Assembly (NCBI GenBank): GCA_900552155.1
Contig: URYU01000091.1
Coordinates: forward strand, 1-7,294
Source of the DNA: an uncultured Collinsella sp.
Lineage (GTDB): Bacteria > Actinomycetota > Coriobacteriia > Coriobacteriales > Coriobacteriaceae
Direction: 5' to 3'
Length of the DNA stretch: 7,294 bases
The notes beneath the pieces are model-generated. The model made no database searches. It was not told the origin of the DNA and saw nothing but the letters and a program-made list of their open reading frames with translations. Position numbers and translations under genes: made by a program. This document shows positions 1 to 5,936 of this stretch, one piece after another (positions within the stretch are counted from its first letter, which is position 1; every line of letters begins with the position of its first letter).

Positions 1-133
1 AGACATGTGCGACGCCCCAGGCAACCTTCATGCCGGGTTTCTCGCGCACATACAGCTTGACAGGCGTCTTTTTAGGCGCGGTGGCGATGTAATTGATAAT
101 CTCCTGGGCATCCATCTCGGCTGCGTTGCTCAT
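1..133 (-). CDS. dapH: Tetrahydrodipicolinate N-acetyltransferase DapH, N-terminal fragment (cut by window edge)
   Basis: This is the 5' end (44 codons) of a gene that continues past position 1. The peptide begins MSNAAEMDAQEIINYIA and continues with TPVKLYV. That is the typical start of bacterial DapH, which acetylates tetrahydrodipicolinate in the cytoplasm with acetyl-CoA, the committed step of the acetylase branch of diaminopimelate and lysine synthesis. The catalytic left-handed beta-helix lies outside the window, so the call rests on the N-terminal domain alone. The ATG at 131-133 has a strong ribosome binding site, AAGGAGAG, just upstream. The gene follows dapB on the same strand after a 39-base gap and is probably cotranscribed with it. 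A succinylase (DapD) is less likely because the match is to the short DapH-type N-terminal domain. Confidence 0.8.
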   Translation of the reverse strand, partial: MSNAAEMDAQEIINYIATAPKKTPVKLYVREKPGMKVAWGVAHV

Positions 134-172
134 TCGCTATCTCTCCTTTGGGTGGATTCGGTTGATACCTGG

Positions 173-913
173 TTAGGCAAACATGACCTGGTCGAACGTA
201 TAGAAGCCGGGTTCGCGGGCGACGAGCTTCTGCGCGGCTGCCAGGGCGCCGTTGACAAAGATCTGACGGCTCGTGGCGCGGTGGGTGAGCGTGACCTCCT
301 CGTCCTGGCCAAAGAAACTCACTTCGTGGACGCCGGCGACAGTGCCACCGCGCAGCGAGTGCATGCCGATCTCCTTGGGATCGCGTGCTCCGCACATGCC
401 CTCGCGGCCATAGACGGGGTGGTAGCCTGCCTCGGGCTCGGCTTCGACGACGGCGTCGAGCAACAACTTGGCAGTGCCGCTGGGGGCGTCGACCTTTTGG
501 TTATGGTGCGTCTCGACGATTTCGCAGTCAAAGCCGGGCAGCTCGCGTGTAGCCTGCGCTACCAGATGGCGCAGGGCTGCGATACCGATGGAGTAATTGC
601 CCGAGTGCATAACGCGGGTGTTCTGGCCCAGCTCACGCAGGCGGTCCATCTGCTCGGGGGTGTAGCCTGTGGTGCCTGAGACCAACGCCGCGCCCGTGCG
701 CTCGACATAGGCGACGACAGCGTCGAAGGTCGCGACGTTCGAGAAGTCGATAATCACATCGGCAGCCGGTGCGTTCTCGAGCTCGCTCAAATCGAAGCCA
801 ATCTGGGCCACGATATCAAAAACGGGCTGCCCGGCGGCATCGACAATGCTTTCGGCGGTGGTGCGGATGAGCGAGCCCATGCGGCCCGTTCCCATAATGA
901 CGGTCTTAATCAA
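173..913 (-). CDS. dapB: 4-hydroxy-tetrahydrodipicolinate reductase DapB
   Basis: A 246-residue cytoplasmic enzyme that uses NAD(P)H to reduce the product of DapA to tetrahydrodipicolinate. The nucleotide-binding loop MGTGRMG is at residues 7-13, the SGTTGYT segment lies mid-protein, and the family signature ETHHNQKVDAPSGTA carries the catalytic histidine pair and the substrate-binding lysine. Length is close to the usual 250-270. The start is a TTG (911-913): translation from there gives the expected IKTVIMGTGRMG, while the next ATG would delete the beta strand before the glycine loop. A GAAGGGAG ribosome binding site precedes the TTG at good spacing. The start overlaps the dapA stop codon by 8 bases, so translation is probably coupled to the upstream fused gene. 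All key residues are present. Confidence 0.95.
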   Translation of the reverse strand: MIKTVIMGTGRMGSLIRTTAESIVDAAGQPVFDIVAQIGFDLSELENAPAADVIIDFSNVATFDAVVAYVERTGAALVSGTTGYTPEQMDRLRELGQNTRVMHSGNYSIGIAALRHLVAQATRELPGFDCEIVETHHNQKVDAPSGTAKLLLDAVVEAEPEAGYHPVYGREGMCGARDPKEIGMHSLRGGTVAGVHEVSFFGQDEEVTLTHRATSRQIFVNGALAAAQKLVAREPGFYTFDQVMFA

Positions 914-3215
914 GCAGACCAGCTCCCTTCAGAGCATCGGTAAGTGCGGATCGCGTGTCGTCTGCCATGGGGCACAGCGGCATACGGTAGTTTGCCTCGA
1001 TCATGCCCATCTGGGCGAGCGCTTCCTTAACGGGGATGGGGTTGACCTCGCTAAAGAGGGCATTGATGAGCGGCTGACCGGCAATCTGGATATCGCGGGC
1101 GCGCTCCACGTCGCCGTCCAAATAGGCGTGGCACATGTCGTGCACGAGCTGCGGCTGGACATCGGCCCACACGCTGATGGTGCCCGAGGCGCCCAGGCTC
1201 ATGAGCGGCACGGTAAGCGCGTCCTCGCCCGAGTACATGCGGAAGTCGTCTGACAGCAGGTGAGCGATCTTGGCCGCGTAGGCGACGTCGCCCGAGGCTT
1301 CCTTAATACCCATGATGTTGGGATGTGCGGCCAGGCGCTCTACGTTGTGCTCGCTGATACCGCAGCCGCAACGACCGGGGATGTTGTACAGGATGCAGGG
1401 AATGTCCACGGCATCGGCTACGGTCTTAAAGTGCTGATAGATACCCTCTTCGTTAGACTTGTTGTAGTAGGGGGTAATGAGCAGCAGGCCGTCGGCTCCC
1501 AAGCCCTGGTAAGTAAGCGACTTGGTGAGCATGGTCTGCGTGGAGTTGGAGCCCGAGCCGGCGATGACGGGGACGCGTCCTGCAACTTGCTTGCCCACCG
1601 CGGCGACAACGGAGTTGTCCTCGTCGTCGGTCATCGTGGCGCTCTCGCCGGTGGTGCCTAGGGTGAGGATGGCGTCGGTGCCGTTTTGCAGGTGGAAATC
1701 GATAAGGCGCCCAAGCGCGTCAAAGTCGACACTGCCGTCCTTTTTAAACGGCGTAACTAGGGCGACGGTTGAGCCCTCGAGATTGCGGATGTCCATGTTC
1801 TTCCCCTTCGCCTCTGCGATCTGGATGCGTTTGTTCCATTGAGCTGCGACTGCCAAGCGCTCGTCTTTGGCGCGACGGCGTGCACTTTCGGCTCGCGACT
1901 TGGCCAGCAGCTCTCGGCCGCACGGCAGCACGTCGAGCGTGGCAAAGTAATCGCCCGGGCGCTCGGCGCGGCGGATGAGGTCGGCCGCGCCATCGGGGCG
2001 CAGCAGGACCTCGGCCGAGCGCAGCCGTCCGTTGTAGTTGTAGCCCATGGAGTAGCCATGCGCACCGGTATCGTGGATTACAAGCAGGTCACCCATGTCG
2101 ATATGCGGCAGCTCGCGATCGATAGCGAACTTGTCGTTGTTCTCGCATAGGTTGCCCGTGATGTCATAGGTGTTCGTGACGGACGCTGTGGCCTTGTCGG
2201 CGCCGCCCGGCTGACCCATTACCGTAATGTGGTGGTAGGCGCCATACATGGCAGGGCGAATCAAATCGACGGCGCTTGCATCGACACCGATATAGTCCTT
2301 GTAGATCAGCTTCTCGTGGATGGCCTTGGTGACCAGGCAGCCGTAGGGGCCCATCATAAAGCGGCCCATCTCGGTGCAGATCGCCACATCGCCCATGCCG
2401 GCGGGAACCAGGATCTCGTCGTATGCCGCGTGTACTCCCTCGCCGATGGCGCGAATGTCGTTGGTCTGCTGCTCGGGCAGGTAGGGGATGCCGACGCCGC
2501 CGGACAGATTGATGAAGGCGACGTGTGCGCCGGTCTCGCGCTCCAGGCGTACGGCAAGCTCAAAGAGGATGCGCGCGAGCTTGGGGTAGTAGTCGTTGGT
2601 GACAGCGTTGCTGGCAAGGAATGCGTGGATGCCAAAGTCCTCGGCGCCCTTGGCCTTGAGCATGCGGAAGGCCTCGAAGAGCTGCTCGGTGGTCATGCCA
2701 TATTTGGAGTCGCCCGGGTTGTCCATGATGCCGTTGGAGAGCTGGAACAGGCCGCCTGGATTAAAGCGGCAGCTGACCGTCTTGGGGATGGGCCCCGCAA
2801 CGCGCTCAAAGAACCCGATGTGGCTGATGTCGGCAAAGTTGACGATGGCACCCAGCTTGTCGGCGAGCTCAAAGTCGGCAGCCGGTGTGTCGTTGGACGA
2901 GAACATGATGTCGTGTCCCGTGATACCCAGTGAGCGGGCGATCATGAGCTCGGTATAGCTCGAGCAATCGCAGCCGCAGCCGTATTCGTTGAGAATGGAG
3001 ATGAGCGCCGGGTTGGGGTTGGCCTTGACGGCAAAGTATTCCTTAAAGCCCGGGTTCCATGCAAAGGCGTCGCGCACTTCTTGCATGTTGCGGCGGATGC
3101 CCGCCTCGTCGTATAGATGAAACGGCGTGGGGAACTGCTCGACGATATGCTCGAGTGTCTCCTTGTCCACAAACGGCTGCTTGGCCGCATATGCCTCGTT
3201 GGGGGTCAATGCCAT
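906..3215 (-). CDS. lysA-dapA: Fused diaminopimelate decarboxylase - dihydrodipicolinate synthase (LysA-DapA), single 769-aa frame
   Basis: One uninterrupted frame encodes two complete enzymes. Residues 1 to about 427 are LysA, a PLP-dependent fold-III decarboxylase that makes lysine from meso-diaminopimelate. Its PLP lysine is K64 in YFAVKANPNP, the Gly-rich phosphate loop is near 237-242, EMGR is at 282-285 and the active-site cysteine motif CENND at 357-361. Residues 474-769 are DapA (296 aa, normal length), which condenses pyruvate with aspartate semialdehyde. It shows GTTGE at DapA residues 47-51, Y110/Y111, Y137 in YNIPGR, and the Schiff-base lysine K165 in GIKEASGD. A basic, charged linker of about 46 residues joins them. 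The ATG at 3215 is preceded by GAGG 10 bases away. The frame lies downstream of a lysine riboswitch and overlaps dapB. No stop codon separates the halves. A lost stop by sequencing error cannot be excluded, and an internal ribosome site could also yield free DapA. Confidence 0.93.
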   Translation of the reverse strand: MALTPNEAYAAKQPFVDKETLEHIVEQFPTPFHLYDEAGIRRNMQEVRDAFAWNPGFKEYFAVKANPNPALISILNEYGCGCDCSSYTELMIARSLGITGHDIMFSSNDTPAADFELADKLGAIVNFADISHIGFFERVAGPIPKTVSCRFNPGGLFQLSNGIMDNPGDSKYGMTTEQLFEAFRMLKAKGAEDFGIHAFLASNAVTNDYYPKLARILFELAVRLERETGAHVAFINLSGGVGIPYLPEQQTNDIRAIGEGVHAAYDEILVPAGMGDVAICTEMGRFMMGPYGCLVTKAIHEKLIYKDYIGVDASAVDLIRPAMYGAYHHITVMGQPGGADKATASVTNTYDITGNLCENNDKFAIDRELPHIDMGDLLVIHDTGAHGYSMGYNYNGRLRSAEVLLRPDGAADLIRRAERPGDYFATLDVLPCGRELLAKSRAESARRRAKDERLAVAAQWNKRIQIAEAKGKNMDIRNLEGSTVALVTPFKKDGSVDFDALGRLIDFHLQNGTDAILTLGTTGESATMTDDEDNSVVAAVGKQVAGRVPVIAGSGSNSTQTMLTKSLTYQGLGADGLLLITPYYNKSNEEGIYQHFKTVADAVDIPCILYNIPGRCGCGISEHNVERLAAHPNIMGIKEASGDVAYAAKIAHLLSDDFRMYSGEDALTVPLMSLGASGTISVWADVQPQLVHDMCHAYLDGDVERARDIQIAGQPLINALFSEVNPIPVKEALAQMGMIEANYRMPLCPMADDTRSALTDALKGAGLLD
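1797..1934 (-). other. Linker between the LysA and DapA halves (residues 428-473)
   Basis: LysA homology appears to stop near the YFATLD segment, and DapA starts at M474 (ATG 1794-1796). The intervening 46 residues are rich in Arg, Lys, Ala and Glu, for example AKSRAESARRRAKDERLA, and would be expected to form a soluble helix. They resemble neither enzyme. They could be an evolved tether or former C-terminus plus leader sequence read through after loss of a lysA stop codon. The exact LysA boundary is an estimate. Confidence 0.65.
1803..1808 (-). promoter_or_regulatory. Internal ribosome binding site before the DapA half
   Basis: On the minus strand AAGGGG lies 6 bases upstream of the ATG (1794-1796) that encodes M474. 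From that ATG, MDIRNLEGSTVALVTPF is a canonical DapA N-terminus. A retained ribosome site inside the fused frame suggests either a recent fusion or production of both the fusion and free DapA. Whether it is used is not shown by sequence. Confidence 0.5.
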
Positions 3216-3286
3216 GTCCCGTAAACCTCGCTATCCAGACGGCGCCATCTGCGCATCGAATCCGCATAGCGTGGACCCAATGTCCG
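3216..3286 (-). promoter_or_regulatory. Riboswitch expression platform, probable translational control of lysA-dapA
   Basis: Two competing pairings can be read in the RNA. The 3' arm of aptamer helix P1 and its flank (3282-3293, CGCTATCCGGAC) can pair over 12 base pairs, with one G-U, with 3229-3240 (GTCTGGATAGCG), which ends at the GAGG ribosome site (3226-3229). Alternatively CCACGCTAT (3266-3274) pairs with ATAGCGAGG (3226-3234) with one mismatch and covers that GAGG. When lysine stabilises P1, the first helix cannot form and the second would hide the ribosome site. No U-tract follows any of these hairpins, so a transcription terminator is unlikely. The mechanism is inferred from complementarity only. 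Confidence 0.6.
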
Positions 3287-3443
3287 GATAGCGCTCCCGC
3301 ATTGCTGCAGACAGTCCTGTGGGTGTTTCCCACAGGCCCACCAGGTTGTTCGTGCCCGAAAAGCCCAGTTCGGCGGGTTTCGCCTCCCCACGGGGTCAAA
3401 GCCTGCCGGCTCGCCCGCGGTTCTTCGTGCCCGCGCCTCTATC
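3287..3443 (-). ncRNA. Lysine riboswitch (L-box) aptamer
   Basis: The minus strand reads GATAGAGGCGCGGGC at its 5' end and GGGAGCGCTATC at its 3' end, so P1 is GATAG (3443-3439) with CTATC (3291-3287). Between them are hallmarks of the lysine aptamer: a GGCGAAACCCGCCGAA segment like the conserved GGCGA...GCCGAA block, CCTGG before helix P5, a perfect 8-bp P5 (CCTGTGGG, loop AAACA, CCCACAGG), then ACTGTC. P3 can form from CCGCGGG and CCCGTGG. Lysine aptamers bind lysine and repress biosynthesis or transport genes, which fits the lysA-dapA-dapB-dapH operon directly downstream. The P2 internal motif and P4 were not resolved by eye. A covariance-model search (Rfam Lysine family) would settle the exact limits. 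Confidence 0.9.
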
Positions 3444-3454
3444 AAGTGGTAACG

Positions 3455-3483
3455 ACCCTACCACGTTGCACTTTACCAAACAA
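3455..3483 (-). promoter_or_regulatory. Candidate promoter of the lysA-dapA-dapB-dapH operon
   Basis: On the minus strand TTGTTT (3483-3478) and TAGGGT (3460-3455) are separated by 17 bases. Transcription would begin near 3448-3450, a few bases before the riboswitch aptamer, which is the expected place. The -10 box is a weak match (3 of 6), so the assignment leans on position. Confidence 0.4.
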
Positions 3484-3500
3484 GAGTATTCGTATATAAC
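3472..3500 (+). promoter_or_regulatory. Candidate promoter of the M20 amidohydrolase gene
   Basis: TTTACC (3472-3477) and TATAAC (3495-3500) match the -35 and -10 consensus at 4 and 5 of 6 positions, with 17-base spacing. Transcription would start near 3507 and give a leader of about 87 bases. The elements overlap the candidate minus-strand operon promoter, so the two transcription units may compete for polymerase. Confidence 0.45.
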
Positions 3501-3593
3501 GTTTAAAAAATGCAGGGATATGCTGGAAACATGTGCGCCACAATCCTGTATCACAATAAGTTGCAACAGATGTGCCTCACGAAGGGATCCTCT

Positions 3594-4781
3594 ATGACCG
3601 AGCTCCAAGAACTCCGTCGCTATCGCCGCGATCTCCATCGCATTCCGGAGCTCGATTTCGATCTTCCGCAAACCATTGCCTATATCGAGGGCGTGCGGGC
3701 ACCGCGCACCTGCGAAGTGACCCATCCGTGCCCCAGCTGCGTCTGTGCTTTCTTCGACGCCGGCGTTGATGCCGCGCATGCCACGGCGATTCGCGCCGAT
3801 ATGGATGCGCTGCCCATCGCGGAAGCGACGGGAGCGGCCTTTGCCTCAACCCATCCCGGCAAGATGCACGCTTGCGGACATGACGGACACATGGCCATGG
3901 CGCTTGCCGCCGCGACGTATGTCGACCGTACGATTCGCGAGCATCCGGGCGCCATTAGGCGCAATGTTCTCTTTGTGTTCCAGCCGGCCGAGGAAACGAC
4001 CGGTGGTGCCAAGACGGTATGCGAGAGCGGTGTGTTCGAGCGCTATGGGGCCGACCGCATTTTTGGCTTCCATGTGTGGCCCGATCTGCCTGCCGGCACG
4101 TTGGCGAGTTGTTCCGGTCCGCTGCTGGCGCGTTCGAGTGAGACACACATTCATATTCACGGGACGAGCATCCATATCGCTAAGACCTATGGCGTTCCGG
4201 TCGAGGAGTCGCACGATGCGGCGCTGGCGGCTGCCAAGTTCTTGGTTGCCGAGCGCGAACTGATGGACGAGCTGGGCACCGACAAGCCCTGTATCGGTAA
4301 GTTTGGTCTGCTGCAGGCCGGTACGGTTTGCAACGCGGTGGCGGGGGAGGCCCATGTGGCCGGAAGCCTGCGTGTGTTTACGGACGACATGTTCGACCGG
4401 GCGCGCGAAGGCGTGCGCCGCGTGCTGGACGATGCCTGTGCCGCAACGGGCTGCACGTATGATCTCAACTTTGCCGAGGGCTATCCGCCGGTCGACAACG
4501 ACCCCGAGTTGTTTGCCAGCGTCGCGCCTGCCTTGCCCGGGCTGCAGCTTGTGGAGGAACCGCTGCTGATCGCCGAGGATTTCGCGTTCTATCAACGCCA
4601 TCTGCCGGGCGTGTTTTTCCTGCTGGGTACGGGTATGCCAGAGGACCAAGACAACCCGAGTGATTCGGATGGCTGTCCCGCCTATGCCACAAGCGCTCTG
4701 CATACCGATAGCATGCTCTTCGACGAGGAAATCCTTCTCAAAGGCCTCGATGTCTACAAACGATTGCTTTTGCTTGACTAA
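3594..4781 (+). CDS. M20D family metallo-amidohydrolase, possible N-acetyl-diaminopimelate deacetylase
   Basis: A 395-residue soluble zinc-type hydrolase. The N-terminus has the family segment RRDLHRIPEL (residues 11-20). Metal and catalytic residues are present: C94 and H96 in MHACGHDGH, E133 and E134 in QPAEE, H160 in FHVWP, and the C-terminal H370 in ALHTDSM. H194 (TSIHIA) sits in the dimerisation domain where GGHAA is usual, and the stretch after it (KTYGVPVEESHD) departs from the common pattern. M20D enzymes remove acyl groups from amino acids; the Bacillus YkuR member deacetylates N-acetyl-diaminopimelate. The divergent dap operon with dapH makes that role plausible here, but substrate cannot be read from sequence. 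The ATG at 3594 has AAGGGA 6 bases upstream. An in-frame ATG at 3510 would add 28 unrelated residues and lacks a good ribosome site. Confidence 0.9.
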   Translation: MTELQELRRYRRDLHRIPELDFDLPQTIAYIEGVRAPRTCEVTHPCPSCVCAFFDAGVDAAHATAIRADMDALPIAEATGAAFASTHPGKMHACGHDGHMAMALAAATYVDRTIREHPGAIRRNVLFVFQPAEETTGGAKTVCESGVFERYGADRIFGFHVWPDLPAGTLASCSGPLLARSSETHIHIHGTSIHIAKTYGVPVEESHDAALAAAKFLVAERELMDELGTDKPCIGKFGLLQAGTVCNAVAGEAHVAGSLRVFTDDMFDRAREGVRRVLDDACAATGCTYDLNFAEGYPPVDNDPELFASVAPALPGLQLVEEPLLIAEDFAFYQRHLPGVFFLLGTGMPEDQDNPSDSDGCPAYATSALHTDSMLFDEEILLKGLDVYKRLLLLD

Positions 4782-4817
4782 GGCGCAAAGGACTATTTGT
4801 TCTAGAAAACACGAACA

Positions 4818-4827
4818 ATCGTACGAT
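4818..4827. repeat. Perfect 10-bp palindrome upstream of higB
   Basis: ATCGTACGAT is a perfect palindrome in the AT-rich stretch before the toxin-antitoxin pair and overlaps a possible -10 element TATATT (4827-4832). It is a candidate regulator-binding site, but no second copy was seen. Confidence 0.3.
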
Positions 4828-4859
4828 ATATTAGAGATGTAAGTCTATAGAAACGTTTG

Positions 4860-4872
4860 ACGTTACTAACGT
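4860..4872. promoter_or_regulatory. Candidate HigA operator palindrome
   Basis: ACGTTACTAACGT has perfect 6-base arms (ACGTTA/TAACGT) around one central base and ends 11 bases before the higB ATG. Antitoxins of this type commonly repress their own operon by binding palindromes in the promoter or start region. The assignment rests on symmetry and position. Confidence 0.45.
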
Positions 4873-4883
4873 AAGGCGATACT

Positions 4884-5165
4884 ATGATTGCATCGTATAA
4901 AGATGAGGATACCGAACGCTTTGCCATGGGTGTGCGGGTCAGGAGGTTCGTGCCCTTTGAGCGTGTTGCGTTGAGGAAGATTCGCCAACTGCAGGTTTGT
5001 GCTTCACTTGATGATCTTCGCGTTCCACCGGGCAACCGCCTGGAAGCTTTGAAGGGCGATCGTGCCGGTCAATATAGCATCCGTGTTAACGAGCGCTATC
5101 GGGTCTGTTTTGAGTGGAGACAGGAGATGGCTTGGAATGTCGAAATCGTCGATTATCACAAGTGA
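4884..5165 (+). CDS. higB: HigB-type toxin (RelE superfamily mRNA interferase)
   Basis: A 93-residue basic protein of the size and pattern of HigB/plasmid-killer toxins, which cut mRNA on the ribosome. The conserved core is visible: RLEALKGDRAGQYSIRVN (residues 52-69), then RYRVCFEW (71-78) and the C-terminal VEIVDYHK (86-93). It lies first in the pair and overlaps the antitoxin gene by 29 bases, the usual toxin-first HigBA order. The ATG at 4884 has only a weak ribosome site (TAAGG), which would keep toxin output low. The frame looks intact. Activity is inferred from family. Confidence 0.9.
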   Translation: MIASYKDEDTERFAMGVRVRRFVPFERVALRKIRQLQVCASLDDLRVPPGNRLEALKGDRAGQYSIRVNERYRVCFEWRQEMAWNVEIVDYHK

Positions 5166-5478
5166 TGAGGCTTCGGCCGATTTGCTGTCGCCGGTGACTC
5201 CTGGTGAGCTTCTCAAAGAGGAGTTTCTTGTTCCCATGGGCATTTCTCAATATCGTCTTGCGAAAGAGACTGGGATTCCGGCTCAGCGTATCGGGCAGAT
5301 TGTCTTGGGAAAACGTCGCGTGACGGCCGACACCGACCTCCGTCTTTGCCGCTACTTTGGCCTGACGGATGGTTATTGGCTGCGCGCTCAGGTGGCGTTT
5401 GACCTTGAGGCCGAGAAAAGGCGGATCGAACCGGAACTCGGCAAGATCGTTCCTGTTCAGCAGGCCATCGCACTGTAG
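5137..5478 (+). CDS. higA: HigA-type antitoxin, XRE-family HTH protein
   Basis: A 113-residue protein with the HigA pattern: TPGELLKEEFL (residues 21-31), then a helix-turn-helix in SQYRLAKETGIPAQRIGQI (37-55), GKRRVTADTDLRL (58-70), and RYFGLTDGYWLRAQ (72-85) with a following helix. It is expected to bind and neutralise HigB and to repress the pair. The ATG at 5137 lies within the 3' end of higB and follows AGGAG by 10 bases. Upstream in-frame starts would place unrelated sequence (read across the higB frame) before the conserved domain. About 20 residues precede the domain, slightly longer than many HigA proteins. Confidence 0.92.
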   Translation: MSKSSIITSDEASADLLSPVTPGELLKEEFLVPMGISQYRLAKETGIPAQRIGQIVLGKRRVTADTDLRLCRYFGLTDGYWLRAQVAFDLEAEKRRIEPELGKIVPVQQAIAL

Positions 5479-5507
5479 TGCTCAAAGATGATGGGGGTGG
5501 CGCGGCG

Positions 5508-5831
5508 ATGAGGCGATGCCGACAGTCTGCCGTTTATAGTCCCGGTGGGTGTGGCTGCGGCTTGCTGCTGCTTCCGGTTATTGCTGTGAGCATTGGCGTG
5601 ATGTTTGCGCTTGCCGGGTTGGCAGCAGCGGCACTCGTGTTGCTGATTGTGGCCATTGGCGTGACGATTTGGCTTTGCCGTAATCGCGAGCAACGCCGTG
5701 CCGACGGTAAAACCAATGTCGGCTGGGTCGTCTTCCTGATTATTGCGTACTTGCTGAGTGTCAGCTACCTGGTGTTCTTTGTCCTGTTGATGATCAGTGC
5801 CTTTACCGGGGAATCCGTCACGGTGGGTTGA
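5508..5831 (+). CDS. Small hypothetical membrane protein with CGCG motif
   Basis: Not recognised. The 107-residue protein has a short basic N-terminus (MRRCRQ), a GGCGCG motif at 13-18, a long hydrophobic stretch at about 18-57 that could be a two-helix hairpin, a polar basic loop (CRNREQRRADGKTN, 57-70), and another hydrophobic segment at 71-99. The start is uncertain. ATG 5508 has GGGGGTGG upstream. A GTG at 5478 overlaps the last base of the higA stop codon and would add 10 residues (MLKDDGGGAA), suggesting coupling to higA. The adjoining position makes cotranscription with higBA likely, but a role in the toxin-antitoxin system is not supported by the protein itself. Confidence 0.65.
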   Translation: MRRCRQSAVYSPGGCGCGLLLLPVIAVSIGVMFALAGLAAAALVLLIVAIGVTIWLCRNREQRRADGKTNVGWVVFLIIAYLLSVSYLVFFVLLMISAFTGESVTVG

Positions 5832-5848
5832 TGCGCTGCCAGCAGACG

Positions 5849-5873
5849 GTTGCGCAAAGTGCGTTTGCTCAAC
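5849..5873 (+). terminator. Weak hairpin after the small membrane protein gene
   Basis: GTTG-C-GCAAA, loop GTGCG, TTTGC-T-CAAC forms a 9-bp stem with one mismatch 18 bases beyond the stop codon. It is followed by GTTTGG, not a true U-tract, so termination would be inefficient at best. It could equally be an incidental structure. Confidence 0.3.
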
Positions 5874-5936
5874 GTTTGGATAACTGCATTGGCCGTTTAC
5901 CGCAGCCTTAGCTCTCAGCTAATGAATTCAAGTTCA

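Noticed and set aside
5..679. Open plus-strand frame of 224 aa opposite dapB and dapH
   Set aside because: It is a shadow of GC-rich coding sequence on the other strand; dapB has all its family motifs and the antisense peptide has none.
2229..2933. Open plus-strand frame of 234 aa opposite lysA
   Set aside because: Antisense to a clearly conserved LysA; no ribosome site or domain pattern was seen.
3510..3593. Upstream in-frame ATG extending the M20D protein by 28 residues
   Set aside because: The extension lacks family similarity and a good ribosome site, and begins only about 3 bases after the expected transcription start; ATG 3594 has AAGGGA at proper spacing.
3846..4703. Open minus-strand frame of 285 aa opposite the M20D gene
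   Set aside because: The plus strand carries all metal-binding motifs; the minus frame is a codon-bias by-product.
4770..4800. Possible terminator after the M20D gene from TTTGC/GCAAA complementarity
   Set aside because: The stem is short and imperfect and no U-tract follows, so it was not listed.
4857..4885. TTGACG ... TACTAT as a higBA promoter
   Set aside because: The -10 box would overlap the higB ATG and put the transcript start inside the gene.
5908..5922. TTAGCT-CTC-AGCTAA hairpin
   Set aside because: A 6-bp stem with a 3-base loop and no U-tract on either strand; likely incidental.
5896..5925. TTTACC/TTACCG ... TAATGA as promoter of the FxLYD gene
   Set aside because: The -35 fits but the -10 matches only 2 of 6 consensus positions; position alone, just before the hairpin, was not enough.
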